A DNA stretch of 64,000 nt from Dactylosporangium aurantiacum (GCF_000716715.1 NZ_JNYJ01000015.1:124001-188000), one strand, 5' to 3'. Shown: positions 1 through 8,767, counted from the stretch's first letter. Program-made: numbers and translations. The notes: generated from the sequence alone by a model not told the origin.

Positions 1-97
1 TCGGCGATGTAATCCGGCGGCGAGCCCACCCGGCGGCGAGAACCACCGCCCGCGAACATCGCAGCGGCTGGCGGGGTCTCACCGGCGGCCGGTGAGA

Positions 98-2386
98 TCA
101 GCTGCGGTAGACCTCGACCGATGACAGCTGGCCCGCCGGCTGGACCGAGTTCGACGAGATGAGCACGCGGATGTAGCGGTGCTGGCCGGAGGCGACGCCG
201 AGGGTGGCGCGTTGGCCGCTGGCGGTGTCGAAGCGGCACGAGGCGCCCGAGATGGTGGTGAAGGTGGCGCCGTCGAGGCTGCTCTGGATCGTGACCGTCT
301 GGGTCCTGGCGGGCCAGGCGGACGACGGGGGCAGGCGCAGCACGACGCGGCGCACCGGGACCGGGGAGCCCAGGTCGACCTGGACCCACTGGGGCAGGGC
401 GTTGTTGCGGCTCTCCCAGTAGCTCATCGGGTCGCCGTCGGTGACGCGGCCGGAGCTGTAGACGTCGGTGTGGCTGCTCTCCGACGTGGGGCGGCCCAGG
501 GCGGCGTCGGTGCCCGGGTCGAGCGGCAGCGGCGGGGTGCTCGCCGCCGTGGTGGGAGCGCCGGGGCTCGGCGAGGACTGGGCCGAGGTGCTCGGGCGGG
601 GGGAGGAGGCCGACGGGCCGGGCTTCGGCGAGGTGCTGCCGCTCGCGCGGGCCGAGGGTGGCGGCGCCGACGGTGCGGCGGCGTCGCCGGGCATCGTGGC
701 GGTGCGTGGCTCGCTGCCGGCGGTGAGGTCGGCGCCGGTGCCGCCGCGGGGCCAGAAGGCGACGGCCCCGGCGACGGCGAGCAGCAGCACGACCACGGCC
801 GCGGCGGCCAGCAGGGCCAGGCCGTTGCGGGCGTGGCGGACGGCGGCGGGCGGGTCCGGCGGCGCCGGCACCGGTGGCATGGGCAGCAGGTCGCAGCGCT
901 GGAAGTCGCGGGCCTGGCCGCTGGTCACGCCGCTGCCGGGGTGCCGCTCGGCCAGCTCCCGCTCGGCGGCCTCGCCCCACTCCGACGACTTGCCCCGCAC
1001 GACCAGGTCGACGCTCGCCGGGATCTCGGACAGCAGCGCGGTGAACATGGCCGACAGCGGCGGCCACACCAGGTCGTCGATGACCTCGTCAGCGGCCCCG
1101 ACCACGACCCGGTAGCTCCCGTTGCGCCCGCCCGGCGCCGGCAGCGCCGCACCGTCCCCGGCCGCGACAGCGAACGGCGGCGTCGCACCGTCGCCGGCCG
1201 CGACGGCGAACGGCGGCCCCGCGCCGTCGCCGGCCGCGACGGCGAACGGCGGCGTCGCACCGTCGCCGGCCGCGACGGCGAACGGCGGCGTCGCGCCGTC
1301 GCCGGCCGCGACGGCGAACGGCGGCGCCGCACCGTCCCCGGCCGCGACAGGCACCGCAGCGGTGACCGGCAGCGCCCGCCCGCTGTCGGCAGCAGCGTCG
1401 ACCGGCAGCGAAGCGCGCCCCTTCGCCGGTGGCGGCGGTGGCCCCGGATACGCGTGGATGCCGCCCCCGCCGAGGCGGACCTGCCACCCCATGTCCATCG
1501 CATAGGTGGCCGGGTCGATCGGGCGCAGCGACGCGTGCGGCGGCGACGACGCCACGACCTCCTCGTCGCCGTCGGGGGTGAGCCGCAGCAGCCACGCGGG
1601 CTCGGCCCAGACCGGCCGGCGGTGCGCGTCGAGGGCGAAGACCGTGATCGACCCCGCGGGCGTGTGCAGCGGCACCCCGTTGACCAGGTGGACGGGCTCG
1701 CCGAGGCGGCTCGCCGCGGCGGCGGCCAGCGGGCGGCCCGCGCCCTGGCCGGCGCCCAGCGGCACCAGGTCGGCGACGCGGCGCACCCTGGTCGGCAGGG
1801 CGGCCATGGCCTGGGCGAGCTGCTCGCCGGTGAGCGCAGGGTCGAGCAGCAGGCGGGGGCGTGCCGGGTCGACGGCGACGGCGAACTCGACGCCGTCGAA
1901 GGCGGCCGCGGCGCCGACCGGGCCGGGGGACAGCAGCCACCCCGCGGGGACGGGCTGGGCGATGACGGCAGCGGGCCACAGCGTCGTCGCCGGCACGAGC
2001 TCCTGCCAGTCGGGTGCGGGCCAGCGCGGCCCGAGCGGCACCGCCGGCGCGCCCGGAGCGTGCCGCCACCAGCCGCCGGCCGCGTCGGCGGTGACCAGGA
2101 TGCCGCCGGGCGTCTGGATGACGGGGCCGTCGGGGGCGACGACGGGCCGGTCGAGCGCGAGGGCCAGCTGCTCGCCGAGCGGACCGGGCGCGAGCAGCAG
2201 CACGCTGTCGTCGCCGGCGAGCGCGGTGCGGACCGGCTCGGCCAGGTCGGCGGCGGTCACCTCGAGGCCCGGGGCGACGAGGACGGCCAGCCACCCGTCG
2301 GGCACGGCCGGCAGGGCCGGCACGTCGCCGGCGAGCAGGCACCGATCCACTTTACGGATGGGCCCCAACCCCGCCGGCGACGTCAT
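98..2386 (-). CDS. Membrane-anchored protein with 12-residue repeats and C-terminal discoidin (F5/8 type C) domain
   Basis: About 762 aa. The first ~310 residues are a compositionally ordinary globular region that I do not recognise. A Pro-rich stretch follows, then six copies of a 12-residue Ala/Gly/Pro repeat (VAAGDGATPPFA type), and a short globular segment (ADEVIDDLVW...VDLVVRG). One hydrophobic helix lies near residues 521-545, then a Ser/Pro/Thr-rich linker of ~80 residues, and a C-terminal ~135 residues resembling an F5/8 type C galactose-binding-like fold (ALGRPTSESS, WVQVDLG, YIRVLISS). Topology is probably an intracellular N-terminus with the linker and lectin-like domain outside. 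The ATG at 2386 was chosen; an in-frame TTG lies 9 nt upstream. It follows the rhamnogalacturonan lyase gene by ~60 nt and may be co-transcribed. The function of the N-terminal part is unknown. Confidence 0.75.
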   Translation of the reverse strand: MTSPAGLGPIRKVDRCLLAGDVPALPAVPDGWLAVLVAPGLEVTAADLAEPVRTALAGDDSVLLLAPGPLGEQLALALDRPVVAPDGPVIQTPGGILVTADAAGGWWRHAPGAPAVPLGPRWPAPDWQELVPATTLWPAAVIAQPVPAGWLLSPGPVGAAAAFDGVEFAVAVDPARPRLLLDPALTGEQLAQAMAALPTRVRRVADLVPLGAGQGAGRPLAAAAASRLGEPVHLVNGVPLHTPAGSITVFALDAHRRPVWAEPAWLLRLTPDGDEEVVASSPPHASLRPIDPATYAMDMGWQVRLGGGGIHAYPGPPPPPAKGRASLPVDAAADSGRALPVTAAVPVAAGDGAAPPFAVAAGDGATPPFAVAAGDGATPPFAVAAGDGAGPPFAVAAGDGATPPFAVAAGDGAALPAPGGRNGSYRVVVGAADEVIDDLVWPPLSAMFTALLSEIPASVDLVVRGKSSEWGEAAERELAERHPGSGVTSGQARDFQRCDLLPMPPVPAPPDPPAAVRHARNGLALLAAAAVVVLLLAVAGAVAFWPRGGTGADLTAGSEPRTATMPGDAAAPSAPPPSARASGSTSPKPGPSASSPRPSTSAQSSPSPGAPTTAASTPPLPLDPGTDAALGRPTSESSHTDVYSSGRVTDGDPMSYWESRNNALPQWVQVDLGSPVPVRRVVLRLPPSSAWPARTQTVTIQSSLDGATFTTISGASCRFDTASGQRATLGVASGQHRYIRVLISSNSVQPAGQLSSVEVYRS
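1147..1350. repeat. 36-bp tandem repeat inside the discoidin-tailed gene
   Basis: About five and a half direct copies of a 36-nt unit (core gccgcgacggcgaacggcgg). They encode the 12-residue VAAGDGATPPFA repeat, in frame with the gene. Copies differ at only a few positions (Thr, Ala or Gly at the variable site), so the array looks recently expanded and probably varies in length between strains. Confidence 0.85.
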
Positions 2387-2449
2387 GCGGACCAACCTAC
2401 CGCCCCCGTATGACAGTTCCGAGTCCGAGAGACTCCGGCAGATCCGTAG

Positions 2450-4660
2450 CTACCGGACGTAGATGACCGGTGCCGGCGGGGTCGCCATGCCGCTGCCGAT
2501 GAAGTACGACGGGTGCGGCGGCTGGTTGTACGCGGTGTTCTGCCAGGCGATGGCGCACCGGTACTGCGGGTCGTGCATCAGCGTGAACAGCCGCGTCGAG
2601 GTCGGGTCGGGCGTGCTGTAGACGCGCAGCGCGGTGTTGTCCGACGTCGGCCAGATGATCTCCTCGCGCCAGTCGCCGAGGATGTCGCCGGACAGCGACG
2701 GCGTGGACTTGGTGCCGTTGTTGGAGTGCACGTTGGCGGCGGTCAGCAGGCGCGTGTCGCCGGAGGTGCCGTACTTGTCGACGTGGGTGCCGTCCAGCAG
2801 CTCGCGGGTGGTGTCGCCGTCCCACCAGGCCAGGAAGTTCGTCGAGCTCGGCTTGCGCGACGAGACCACGGTCCCCTTGGGGCTGCGTACACCGTCGGCG
2901 GCCGCGGACCACGACTCGGCGCCGGCGCTGCCGGCCCAGATGTCGCCGGACACGCCGCGGCCGTTGTCGCCGTTGGCCGGGGTGCTCCACAGGATCTGCC
3001 CGGTGCGCGCGTCGGCCATCCAGGAGGAGGGCTTGCTGCCGTCCTCGTCGACCTTGAACTCCTCGAGGCCGGGGCGGGACGGGTCGAGGTCGCCGACGTG
3101 CATGGCGTCGCCGTGGCCGTTGCCGGTGTTCCACAGCCGGGCGCCGTTGTCGTCGACGGCCATGGCGCCGTAGACGATCTCGTCGCGGCCGTCGGCATCG
3201 ACGTCGGCGACGGAGAGCTGGTGGTTGCCCTGCCCGGCGTAGGCGCTGTTGCCGGAGCTGTTGCTGTCGAACGTCCACCGCCGGGTCAGCGTCCCGTTGC
3301 GGAAGTCCCAGGCGACGATGACCGAGCGGGTGTAGTACCCCCGCGCCATGATCAGCGAGGGCCGCTGGCCGTCGAGGTAGGCGGTGCCGGCCAGGAACCG
3401 GTCGACGCGGTTGCCGTAGCTGTCGCCCCACGACGACACGGTGCCCCGCGCCGGCACGTAGTCCACTGTGGACATAGCGGCGCCCGTGAGGCCGTTGAAC
3501 ATCGTCAGGTACTCCGGGCCGCTGAGCACGTAGCCGGAGCTGTTGCGGTAGTCCGCGGAGGCGTTGCCGATGACGCGGCCGGCGCCGTCGACGGTGGCGT
3601 CCGCGGTCTTCATGGCGACCTCGGCGCGGCCGTCGCCGTCGTAGTCGTACACCTGGAACTGCGTGTAGTGCGCCCCGGCGCGGATGTTGCGGCCGAGGTT
3701 GATCCGCCACAGCCGCTGCCCGTTCAGCCGGTACGCGTCCACGTAGACCACACCGGTGACGCCGGACTGGGAGTTGTCCTTGGCGTCGGCGGGGTCCCAC
3801 TTCAGCACGATCTCGTACTGGCCGTCACCGTCCAGGTCGCCGACGGAGGCGTCGTTGGCCGTGTAGCCCGAGCCCGGCGAGGAGATCGGCACATCCAGGT
3901 ACCCGCCGCCGGTGAAGCGCAGCGACGCACCCGACGCGGCCTGCTCCACGCCGCCGACGACCGCCCGCACGGTGTAGGACGCGTCCGCGGCGGCGCCGGC
4001 GTCCAGGTAGTTCGTGCCGGTGGTGACCGTCGCGATCCGGGTGCCGGCACGGTACAGGTTGAAGGCGGTGGACAAAGCCTCGGTGCCGAGCAGCCGCCAG
4101 GAGACGAGGTTGCCGCTGCCCGAGCGCACCGAGATGAGGCCGCGGTCGAGGTCCTCCATCTGCTTGGCGTTGCCGGCCGGAGGCGGCGGCGTCGAGGTCG
4201 ACGGGGATGGTGACGGGGAAGAAGACGTAGGCGAGGAAGCGGCGCCGGTGCACGTGACACCGTTGAGCGCGAACGAGGTCGGCGCCGGGTTGCTGCCGGT
4301 CCAGGTTCCGTTGAACCCGAACGACACGGTGGCGCCGGTGGCGATCGCCGCGTTGTAGCCGACGTCCGTGGCCCGGGCCTGCCCGCCGCTGCTCGTCACG
4401 GTCGCGTTCCAGGCCTGGGTGACGGTCTGCCCGGCGGGGAACGTCCAGGCCAGGGTCCAGCCGTTGACGGGGTCGCCGAGGTTGGTGACGTCGACGTTCG
4501 CGCCGAAGCCGCCCTGCCAGGAGTTGGTCACGGTGTACGTGACGCGGCAGCCGGACGCGGCGGCCGACGCGACCGTCACGGTGACGGCGACCGCGGCGAC
4601 GGCCGCCGCCCCGGCCGCGACGATGGCGACGCCCCGCCGCCGATGATGGATGAACCGCAC
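2450..4660 (-). CDS. Secreted rhamnogalacturonan lyase (PL11 family) with N-terminal CBM2
   Basis: 736 aa. Residues 1-36 form an export signal (MRFIHHRRRG followed by an Ala/Val-rich core). Residues 37-139 are a family 2 carbohydrate-binding module with its terminal cysteines at 38 and 137 and the WTLAWTFPAGQ and WNATV motifs. Residues 140-163 are a Ser/Pro/Thr linker. Residues 164-736 match YesW/YesX-type polysaccharide lyase family 11 (QMEDLDRGLISV, then repeated DLDGDGQYEI and DYDGDGRAEV Ca-binding-like motifs of the beta-propeller). Known members cleave the rhamnose-galacturonic acid backbone of pectin by beta-elimination outside the cell. The CBM2 would tether the enzyme to plant cell wall. 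A hairpin and a TGTCACAA direct repeat lie just upstream. Confidence 0.93.
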   Translation of the reverse strand: MRFIHHRRRGVAIVAAGAAAVAAVAVTVTVASAAASGCRVTYTVTNSWQGGFGANVDVTNLGDPVNGWTLAWTFPAGQTVTQAWNATVTSSGGQARATDVGYNAAIATGATVSFGFNGTWTGSNPAPTSFALNGVTCTGAASSPTSSSPSPSPSTSTPPPPAGNAKQMEDLDRGLISVRSGSGNLVSWRLLGTEALSTAFNLYRAGTRIATVTTGTNYLDAGAAADASYTVRAVVGGVEQAASGASLRFTGGGYLDVPISSPGSGYTANDASVGDLDGDGQYEIVLKWDPADAKDNSQSGVTGVVYVDAYRLNGQRLWRINLGRNIRAGAHYTQFQVYDYDGDGRAEVAMKTADATVDGAGRVIGNASADYRNSSGYVLSGPEYLTMFNGLTGAAMSTVDYVPARGTVSSWGDSYGNRVDRFLAGTAYLDGQRPSLIMARGYYTRSVIVAWDFRNGTLTRRWTFDSNSSGNSAYAGQGNHQLSVADVDADGRDEIVYGAMAVDDNGARLWNTGNGHGDAMHVGDLDPSRPGLEEFKVDEDGSKPSSWMADARTGQILWSTPANGDNGRGVSGDIWAGSAGAESWSAAADGVRSPKGTVVSSRKPSSTNFLAWWDGDTTRELLDGTHVDKYGTSGDTRLLTAANVHSNNGTKSTPSLSGDILGDWREEIIWPTSDNTALRVYSTPDPTSTRLFTLMHDPQYRCAIAWQNTAYNQPPHPSYFIGSGMATPPAPVIYVR

Positions 4661-4694
4661 GATCCGCTCCTCAGAACGAAGGCGGTCGGGCGAG

Positions 4695-4710
4695 TGTCAC
4701 AATGTCACAA
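4695..4710. promoter_or_regulatory. Tandem TGTCACAA pair upstream of the lyase
   Basis: Two immediately adjacent copies of TGTCACAA (on the minus strand, TTGTGACA twice), 35-50 nt upstream of the lyase start. The position and the AT-rich character within GC-rich DNA suggest a -35 or regulator-binding site. The binding protein is unknown. Confidence 0.4.
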
Positions 4711-4719
4711 TTGCCCGAC

Positions 4720-4763
4720 CCGGGACGGCGAGACCGTAGTCCCGGGATCCCGGGCCGGGCAAT
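4720..4763. terminator. Long interrupted hairpin between the ThuA-ricin and lyase genes
   Basis: ATTGCCCG (4720-4727) pairs with CGGGCAAT (4756-4763), and an inner CCCGGGAC pairs with GTCCCGGG, giving a long bulged stem. There is no clear U-tract. It may terminate the ThuA-ricin transcript or act in the leader of the lyase mRNA. Confidence 0.5.
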
Positions 4764-4811
4764 GCATCACCACGCGTCAATGCTTGGAACGGTCGGCCGG
4801 GGCCGAAACTT

Positions 4812-6119
4812 TCAGGCCAGGCGGAACGACTGCGCCGCGGTGCCGTTGCAGGTGTACTGGACCAGTTGCACGCTGTCGGCGGTCGACGCGGCCGGCACGT
4901 CGAGGCACTTGCCGCTCAGCCGGCTCACGAAGTGGTACCAGCCGCCGCCCTCGGCGACCGGCTGCCACTGCTGGTTGTTGCCGCCGCCGTACGTCCACGT
5001 CTGGATCGGCGCGTTGTCGGCGCTCGACACGTCGGTGACGTCGAGGGCCTGCGCGCTGTTGCCGCGGTTGTTGATGCGCACGAACCCGCCGCTGGTCGGC
5101 TGGAACTGGTACTGCTGCGCGGTGGAGGCGTTGCAGGTGTACTGCTGGATCGGCGTGCCGTTGGTGGTGCCGGCGGCCCGCGCGTCCACGCACTTCGAGG
5201 AGTTCTTGTTGATGACGCTGTACCACGCGGTCGGCGAGATCGGCCCGGTGCTCTGCGACGCCGACGGCGTGGGCGAGGACGACGGCGGCGTGGTGCTCTG
5301 GCCGGCGAGCCACAGGATGCCGTCGATCAGCCACCGGTTCTGCTCGGCGCTGGCGAAGGTGGACGACGTGCGGGTGTTGGTCGAGTAGTTCATGCCGTTG
5401 TGGCCGAAGTTGGCGTACAGCATCTTGTAGTTGCGGTTCGTCCACAGGATCGGGTAGTAGCCGCTGTACCACGACTGGTTGGGGTCCGTGCCGACCGGGA
5501 AGCTGCTCGGGTCCACCGAGGCGAGGATGTCGATCGCCGGGTTCTGCCGCAGATCGTTGCTCCACGAGTACCACTCGCTGACCGCGGAGCGGAAGGTCGC
5601 GGGCAGCCGTACCGTGGACGGGTGGGCGCGGTCCTCGACCTTCAGCGTGACGCTCGTCGGCCCCCACGTGTTGGTCCGGAACGCGCCGGAGCCCAGGAAC
5701 GTGTTGTAGTACCAGCTCCACGACCCCGGGTCAGTGGTGAACGCGCTGACGTGGAAGCCCATCCAGGCGCCGCCGTTGTTCATGTACTGCTGGAACGCGG
5801 CCCGCTGCCCGGCCGGCGGCGCGTCGTCCAGGAACATGATGACCTTGTACGACTCCAGGCCGCCGGTGTTGAGCCGGCTCCAGTCGGTGGTCGCCTCCCA
5901 GGTGAAGCCGTTCTGCGCGGCGGCCGTGGGAAACCACTCCCGGGCCTCCTTGTCGAAGTCGATGTGCGCCGCGTCCCAGGTGCCGTTGTAGAAGGCGAGC
6001 ACCTTGAACGGGGTGGCGGCGAGGGCGGGCCGGATGGCGAGGCCCGCCCCCAGCGCGGTCAGCACGGCGAGCGCGGCGAGCACGAGGCGTCGCGCGCTCA
6101 AGGGGAGCTTCTTGAGCAC
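4812..6119 (-). CDS. Secreted ThuA-domain protein with ricin-type lectin tail
   Basis: 435 aa. Residues 1-35 are a signal peptide (KKLPLSARR, a hydrophobic core, then ALA-ATP). Residues 38-272 fit the ThuA-like family (class I glutamine-amidotransferase-like fold; KVLAFYNGTWDAAH, GFHVSAF, HPSTVRLP, ILWTNRNYKMLYANFGHNG). Residues 273-297 form a Ser/Pro/Thr linker, and residues 298-435 are a ricin B-type (CBM13) trefoil with QXW-like repeats (QQYQFQP, NNQQWQP). ThuA domains are linked to sugar catabolism, and in Actinobacteria are often fused to secreted sugar dehydrogenases. The enzymatic role here is not established. It lies upstream of the lyase in the same orientation. Confidence 0.85.
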   Translation of the reverse strand: MLKKLPLSARRLVLAALAVLTALGAGLAIRPALAATPFKVLAFYNGTWDAAHIDFDKEAREWFPTAAAQNGFTWEATTDWSRLNTGGLESYKVIMFLDDAPPAGQRAAFQQYMNNGGAWMGFHVSAFTTDPGSWSWYYNTFLGSGAFRTNTWGPTSVTLKVEDRAHPSTVRLPATFRSAVSEWYSWSNDLRQNPAIDILASVDPSSFPVGTDPNQSWYSGYYPILWTNRNYKMLYANFGHNGMNYSTNTRTSSTFASAEQNRWLIDGILWLAGQSTTPPSSSPTPSASQSTGPISPTAWYSVINKNSSKCVDARAAGTTNGTPIQQYTCNASTAQQYQFQPTSGGFVRINNRGNSAQALDVTDVSSADNAPIQTWTYGGGNNQQWQPVAEGGGWYHFVSRLSGKCLDVPAASTADSVQLVQYTCNGTAAQSFRLA

Positions 6120-6233
6120 GAGGGGTCCTTCGGTAGGTGGGAGGGGACGGGCGGATCCGCTCCCCTCGCATCATCAGCCATCGATGACGGCGCCACAAGG
6201 TAAAGAACCCTAATAGTTAAAGTAAGTCTCCAA
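6120..6233. promoter_or_regulatory. AT-rich promoter region of the ThuA-ricin gene
   Basis: About 45 nt around 6190-6235 are strikingly AT-rich (minus-strand core ACTTTAACTATTAGGG), next to the stop of the upstream glycosyltransferase gene. This is where a promoter for the ThuA gene would be expected. I cannot assign -35 and -10 boxes with confidence. Confidence 0.4.
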
Positions 6234-7469
6234 TTAAGCCGTCGCGGCAGGTTGCGGCCGGCGTACGGCGAGCTCCTCGGCGGCGTCGGCGAACCGCTGC
6301 GCCGCCCGGGCGGGGTCGATGCGGGCCGCGACGGCGCGGGCCCGGTCGTGCAGCCCGAGCGCGGTGTCGACGGCCGCGGCGAGCCGGGCCGCGGTGAGCC
6401 GCTTCGGCGGCAGGACGACCCCGGTGCCCGCCTGCTGGACCCGCCGAGCGACCTCCGGCTGGTCCCGCCCCCACGGCACGGCGACGACGGGTACCCCGGC
6501 GGCGACGGCCTTCGTGACGATGCCCATCCCGGCCGGGCACACCACCGCCGCGGCCCGGGCGAGGACCGGCCCGTGCGGCACGAACCGCTCCACCCGGACG
6601 TTGGGCGCGGCCGGCAGGCGGTGCGAGGCGTACGCGTCGGCGAGGGTCACCAGGACCCGCACCGGCTTGTCGCGCAACGCCTCGACCGCTCGCGCGGCGA
6701 GGTCCTCGTCGCCCTGGTAGTGGGTGGAGCAGGTGACCAGCACCCACGGGTCGCCGGGCGCCAGCAGCCAGTCGGGCGTGCCGGCCGGCGGGTCCCAGAC
6801 CTGGCCGCCGACCATCCGTACGTGCGCCGGCAGGTCGGTGCGCGGGTACTCCAGTGGCTCGCCGGTCAGCACGATCAGCCGGTCCGGCAGCCGGTAGTAG
6901 CCCAGCGGGCTGTCCAGCGCCGGCAGCCCCGCGGCGGTGCGCAGCGTGTTCAGGCCCGGCAGCATGGTCTTGGCGAACGCCCGCTCGACCAGCTTCCACA
7001 GCACGGCGTCGCGGACCGCGCCGAGCGGACCGGTCCTCGGTGCGAGGCCGATGCCGTACGGCGGGATCCCCTTGCCCCGCATGGCGAGGATCGACGGCAC
7101 CGTGATCGCCCACGGCAGCCCGGTGGTCTGCGCGGCGGTCGCCGCGCCGTAGGTGTTCGTGTCGACCAGCAGCGCGGTCGGGGCGACCTCGGCGACCGCG
7201 CGGCGCAGATCCTCGGCCTCCCACGCGCCGCGGGCGAGCAGGTCCGCCATGCCGTCGACGCCGTCGCGCCCGCCCGGCCGGCGCACCGACGCGGTGATCC
7301 GCTCGTCGACGGGCGCGGCGTCCAGGCCCTCGGCGCGCAGCCGCTCGACCAGGTCGGGTGCGGTCCGCACGTGTACCTCGTGCCCGCGCTCGCGCAGGCG
7401 CAGCAGCCCCGGGACGAGCGGGAAGACGTGCCCGGCGGCGGGCGGGGTGTAGACCAGGTATCGGTTCAT
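6234..7469 (-). CDS. MGT-family (GT1) glycosyltransferase
   Basis: 411 aa. Begins MNRYLVYTPPAAGHVFPLVP, the standard N-terminal fold of macrolide-type UDP-sugar glycosyltransferases. The C-terminal donor-binding half carries the usual FVPHGPVLARAAAVVCPAGMG and PWGRDQPEVARRV signatures. Members transfer a hexose from a nucleotide sugar to small hydrophobic acceptors such as macrolides or flavonoids, and often inactivate antibiotics. The ATG overlaps the stop of the upstream TetR gene (ATGA), so the two are translationally coupled and probably co-regulated. Acceptor unknown. Confidence 0.9.
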   Translation of the reverse strand: MNRYLVYTPPAAGHVFPLVPGLLRLRERGHEVHVRTAPDLVERLRAEGLDAAPVDERITASVRRPGGRDGVDGMADLLARGAWEAEDLRRAVAEVAPTALLVDTNTYGAATAAQTTGLPWAITVPSILAMRGKGIPPYGIGLAPRTGPLGAVRDAVLWKLVERAFAKTMLPGLNTLRTAAGLPALDSPLGYYRLPDRLIVLTGEPLEYPRTDLPAHVRMVGGQVWDPPAGTPDWLLAPGDPWVLVTCSTHYQGDEDLAARAVEALRDKPVRVLVTLADAYASHRLPAAPNVRVERFVPHGPVLARAAAVVCPAGMGIVTKAVAAGVPVVAVPWGRDQPEVARRVQQAGTGVVLPPKRLTAARLAAAVDTALGLHDRARAVAARIDPARAAQRFADAAEELAVRRPQPAATA

Positions 7470-8047
7470 GACGACTGTCCTTGATTCGAGATGACGGATC
7501 GGATGAGCAGCGCGACGGTCGCCTCGGCGTCGGCGACGTCGAGCCCTTCGTGCTTGGTGAGCACCAGCCACAGCTCGACACCGGTGACGCCGACGAGCCG
7601 GCCGAACGTGACGGGGTCCAGCCCCGGGAAGGCGGCCGCGAGCCAGCCGCGGTGTCCGGCCCGGCCGGCCTCGGCGGAGGCCTTCAGCGCGGGGGAGCTG
7701 TCCTCCTGGGCGAGGGTGCGCTCCAGCGCGGGCGCCCAGCGGCTGTAGTGCCGGCGGAACGCGGCGGCGACGAGCGCGGGGTCGGGCCCGGGCGGGTCGC
7801 CGAGGCCGGCGGCCACCTGCGGGGCGATCCACGCGTTGACCGCCTCGACGAGGCCGTCCTTGGTGCCGACCCGGCGGATCACGGTCTGCAGGCCGACCCC
7901 GGCCCGCTCGGCGACGGCGGCGAGGGTGACCTGCTCGAACGGCCGCTCCACGAACAGTTCGAGGGCCGCGGCGAGGATCCGCCCGGTGTTGCCGGAGGCG
8001 GACTCGGCGCGGGCGCGCTGCCGGTACGGGCGGGCTGGCGTATTCAC
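7466..8047 (-). CDS. TetR-family transcriptional regulator
   Basis: 193 aa. N-terminal helix-turn-helix: ILAAALELFVERPFEQVTLAAVAERAGVG, residues ~24-55. A variable ligand-binding helical domain follows. The GTG start at 8047 lies inside a perfect CGGTAA/TTACCG palindrome, so autorepression is likely and the mRNA may be leaderless or nearly so. It overlaps the glycosyltransferase start by 4 nt and presumably senses the compound that enzyme modifies. Confidence 0.88.
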   Translation of the reverse strand: MNTPARPYRQRARAESASGNTGRILAAALELFVERPFEQVTLAAVAERAGVGLQTVIRRVGTKDGLVEAVNAWIAPQVAAGLGDPPGPDPALVAAAFRRHYSRWAPALERTLAQEDSSPALKASAEAGRAGHRGWLAAAFPGLDPVTFGRLVGVTGVELWLVLTKHEGLDVADAEATVALLIRSVISNQGQSS

Positions 8048-8063
8048 GGTAAGGACGTTACCG
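8047..8063. promoter_or_regulatory. Palindromic operator at the TetR start codon
   Basis: CGGTAA-ggacg-TTACCG: two perfect 6-nt arms around a 5-nt spacer, overlapping the GTG start of the TetR gene. A likely autorepression site. Confidence 0.55.
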
Positions 8064-8084
8064 CGAATTGCGCCGGCCGCGCCG

Positions 8085-8294
8085 TCAGGTTCCCGACGCC
8101 CATACCCGCGCGGCGCCGTCGCCCAGCTCGAGGAACCGCCGGCCGTCCGGGCTGACGTACAGCGCGCCGTGGTCGTGGTCGTGGTCGGGCCGCGGCGAGC
8201 GGGGCGTCAGCGGCTCGCCGGTGGCCGTGACCGACAGGTCCAGGCGGTTCCACGCGGTGCGGTGCACCACCGCGGTCCGCCCGGCGGTCGCCAT
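8085..8294 (-). CDS. Small hypothetical protein
   Basis: 69 aa. It reads as a compact beta-rich chain (VVHRTAWNRLDLSVTATGEPL, a DHDHDHGALYVSPDGRRFLELGDGAARVW stretch) with actinomycete-like third-position GC. It starts 12 nt after the stop of the HxlR gene on the same strand. No family recognised. The His/Asp run could bind a metal. It could be a chance reading frame, but spacing and codon use favour a gene. Confidence 0.5.
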   Translation of the reverse strand: MATAGRTAVVHRTAWNRLDLSVTATGEPLTPRSPRPDHDHDHGALYVSPDGRRFLELGDGAARVWASGT

Positions 8295-8306
8295 GGCCGA
8301 TCGGCC

Positions 8307-8690
8307 CTACCCGGCCCGGCGGGCATGCTCGACCGCCCAGGTGGCCAGGGGCGACAGTGAGCGCATGAGGCTCACGCCGGGCGGGGCCAGCCGGTACTCG
8401 ACGCTCGGCGGCACGGTCGGGAACACCTCCCGCTCGACCAGGCCGTCCGCCTCGAGCGTGCGCAGCGTGCGGGTGAGCATCCGCTGGCTGATGCCCTCCA
8501 CCGCGCGGTGCAGCTCGTTGAAGCGGTACGGCCGCCGCGCCAGCAGGGACAGCAGTACCAGCGTCCACTTGTCGCCGAGCCGCCGCAGCAGCCCGGTCAC
8601 CGGGCACCGCTCGTACTCCTCGCTCGGCACGGGGACCGGCAGCGCGTGCTCCGCCGGTGAGGTGGGCACACCGGTGTGCGCAGTGGACAT
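8307..8690 (-). CDS. HxlR-family winged-helix regulator
   Basis: 127 aa from ATG 8690. Contains the HxlR signature: CPVTGLLRRLGDKWTLVLLSLL, then RRPYRFNELHRAVEGISQRMLTRTLRTLEADGLVER and a wing VEYRLAPPG. Cys in the CPV motif is the redox or electrophile sensor in some relatives. Divergently transcribed from the SDR gene at 8768 with 77 nt between, so that gene is its probable target. Confidence 0.9.
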   Translation of the reverse strand: MSTAHTGVPTSPAEHALPVPVPSEEYERCPVTGLLRRLGDKWTLVLLSLLARRPYRFNELHRAVEGISQRMLTRTLRTLEADGLVEREVFPTVPPSVEYRLAPPGVSLMRSLSPLATWAVEHARRAG

Positions 8691-8767
8691 CACAGTGCCT
8701 TCTTCCGCCGCCCCGACGGCCGCGCCGAGGATGGGTCCGTCGGCAACCAACGGTAACGGGGGCAGCG

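Noticed and set aside
179..2413. Plus-strand frame opposite the first gene
   Set aside because: Low-complexity Arg/Gly/Ala translation typical of GC-rich antisense; the minus strand has a recognisable discoidin domain and membrane helix.
2397..3800. Minus-strand alternative frame across the lyase
   Set aside because: Arg-rich shadow of the lyase gene without any motif.
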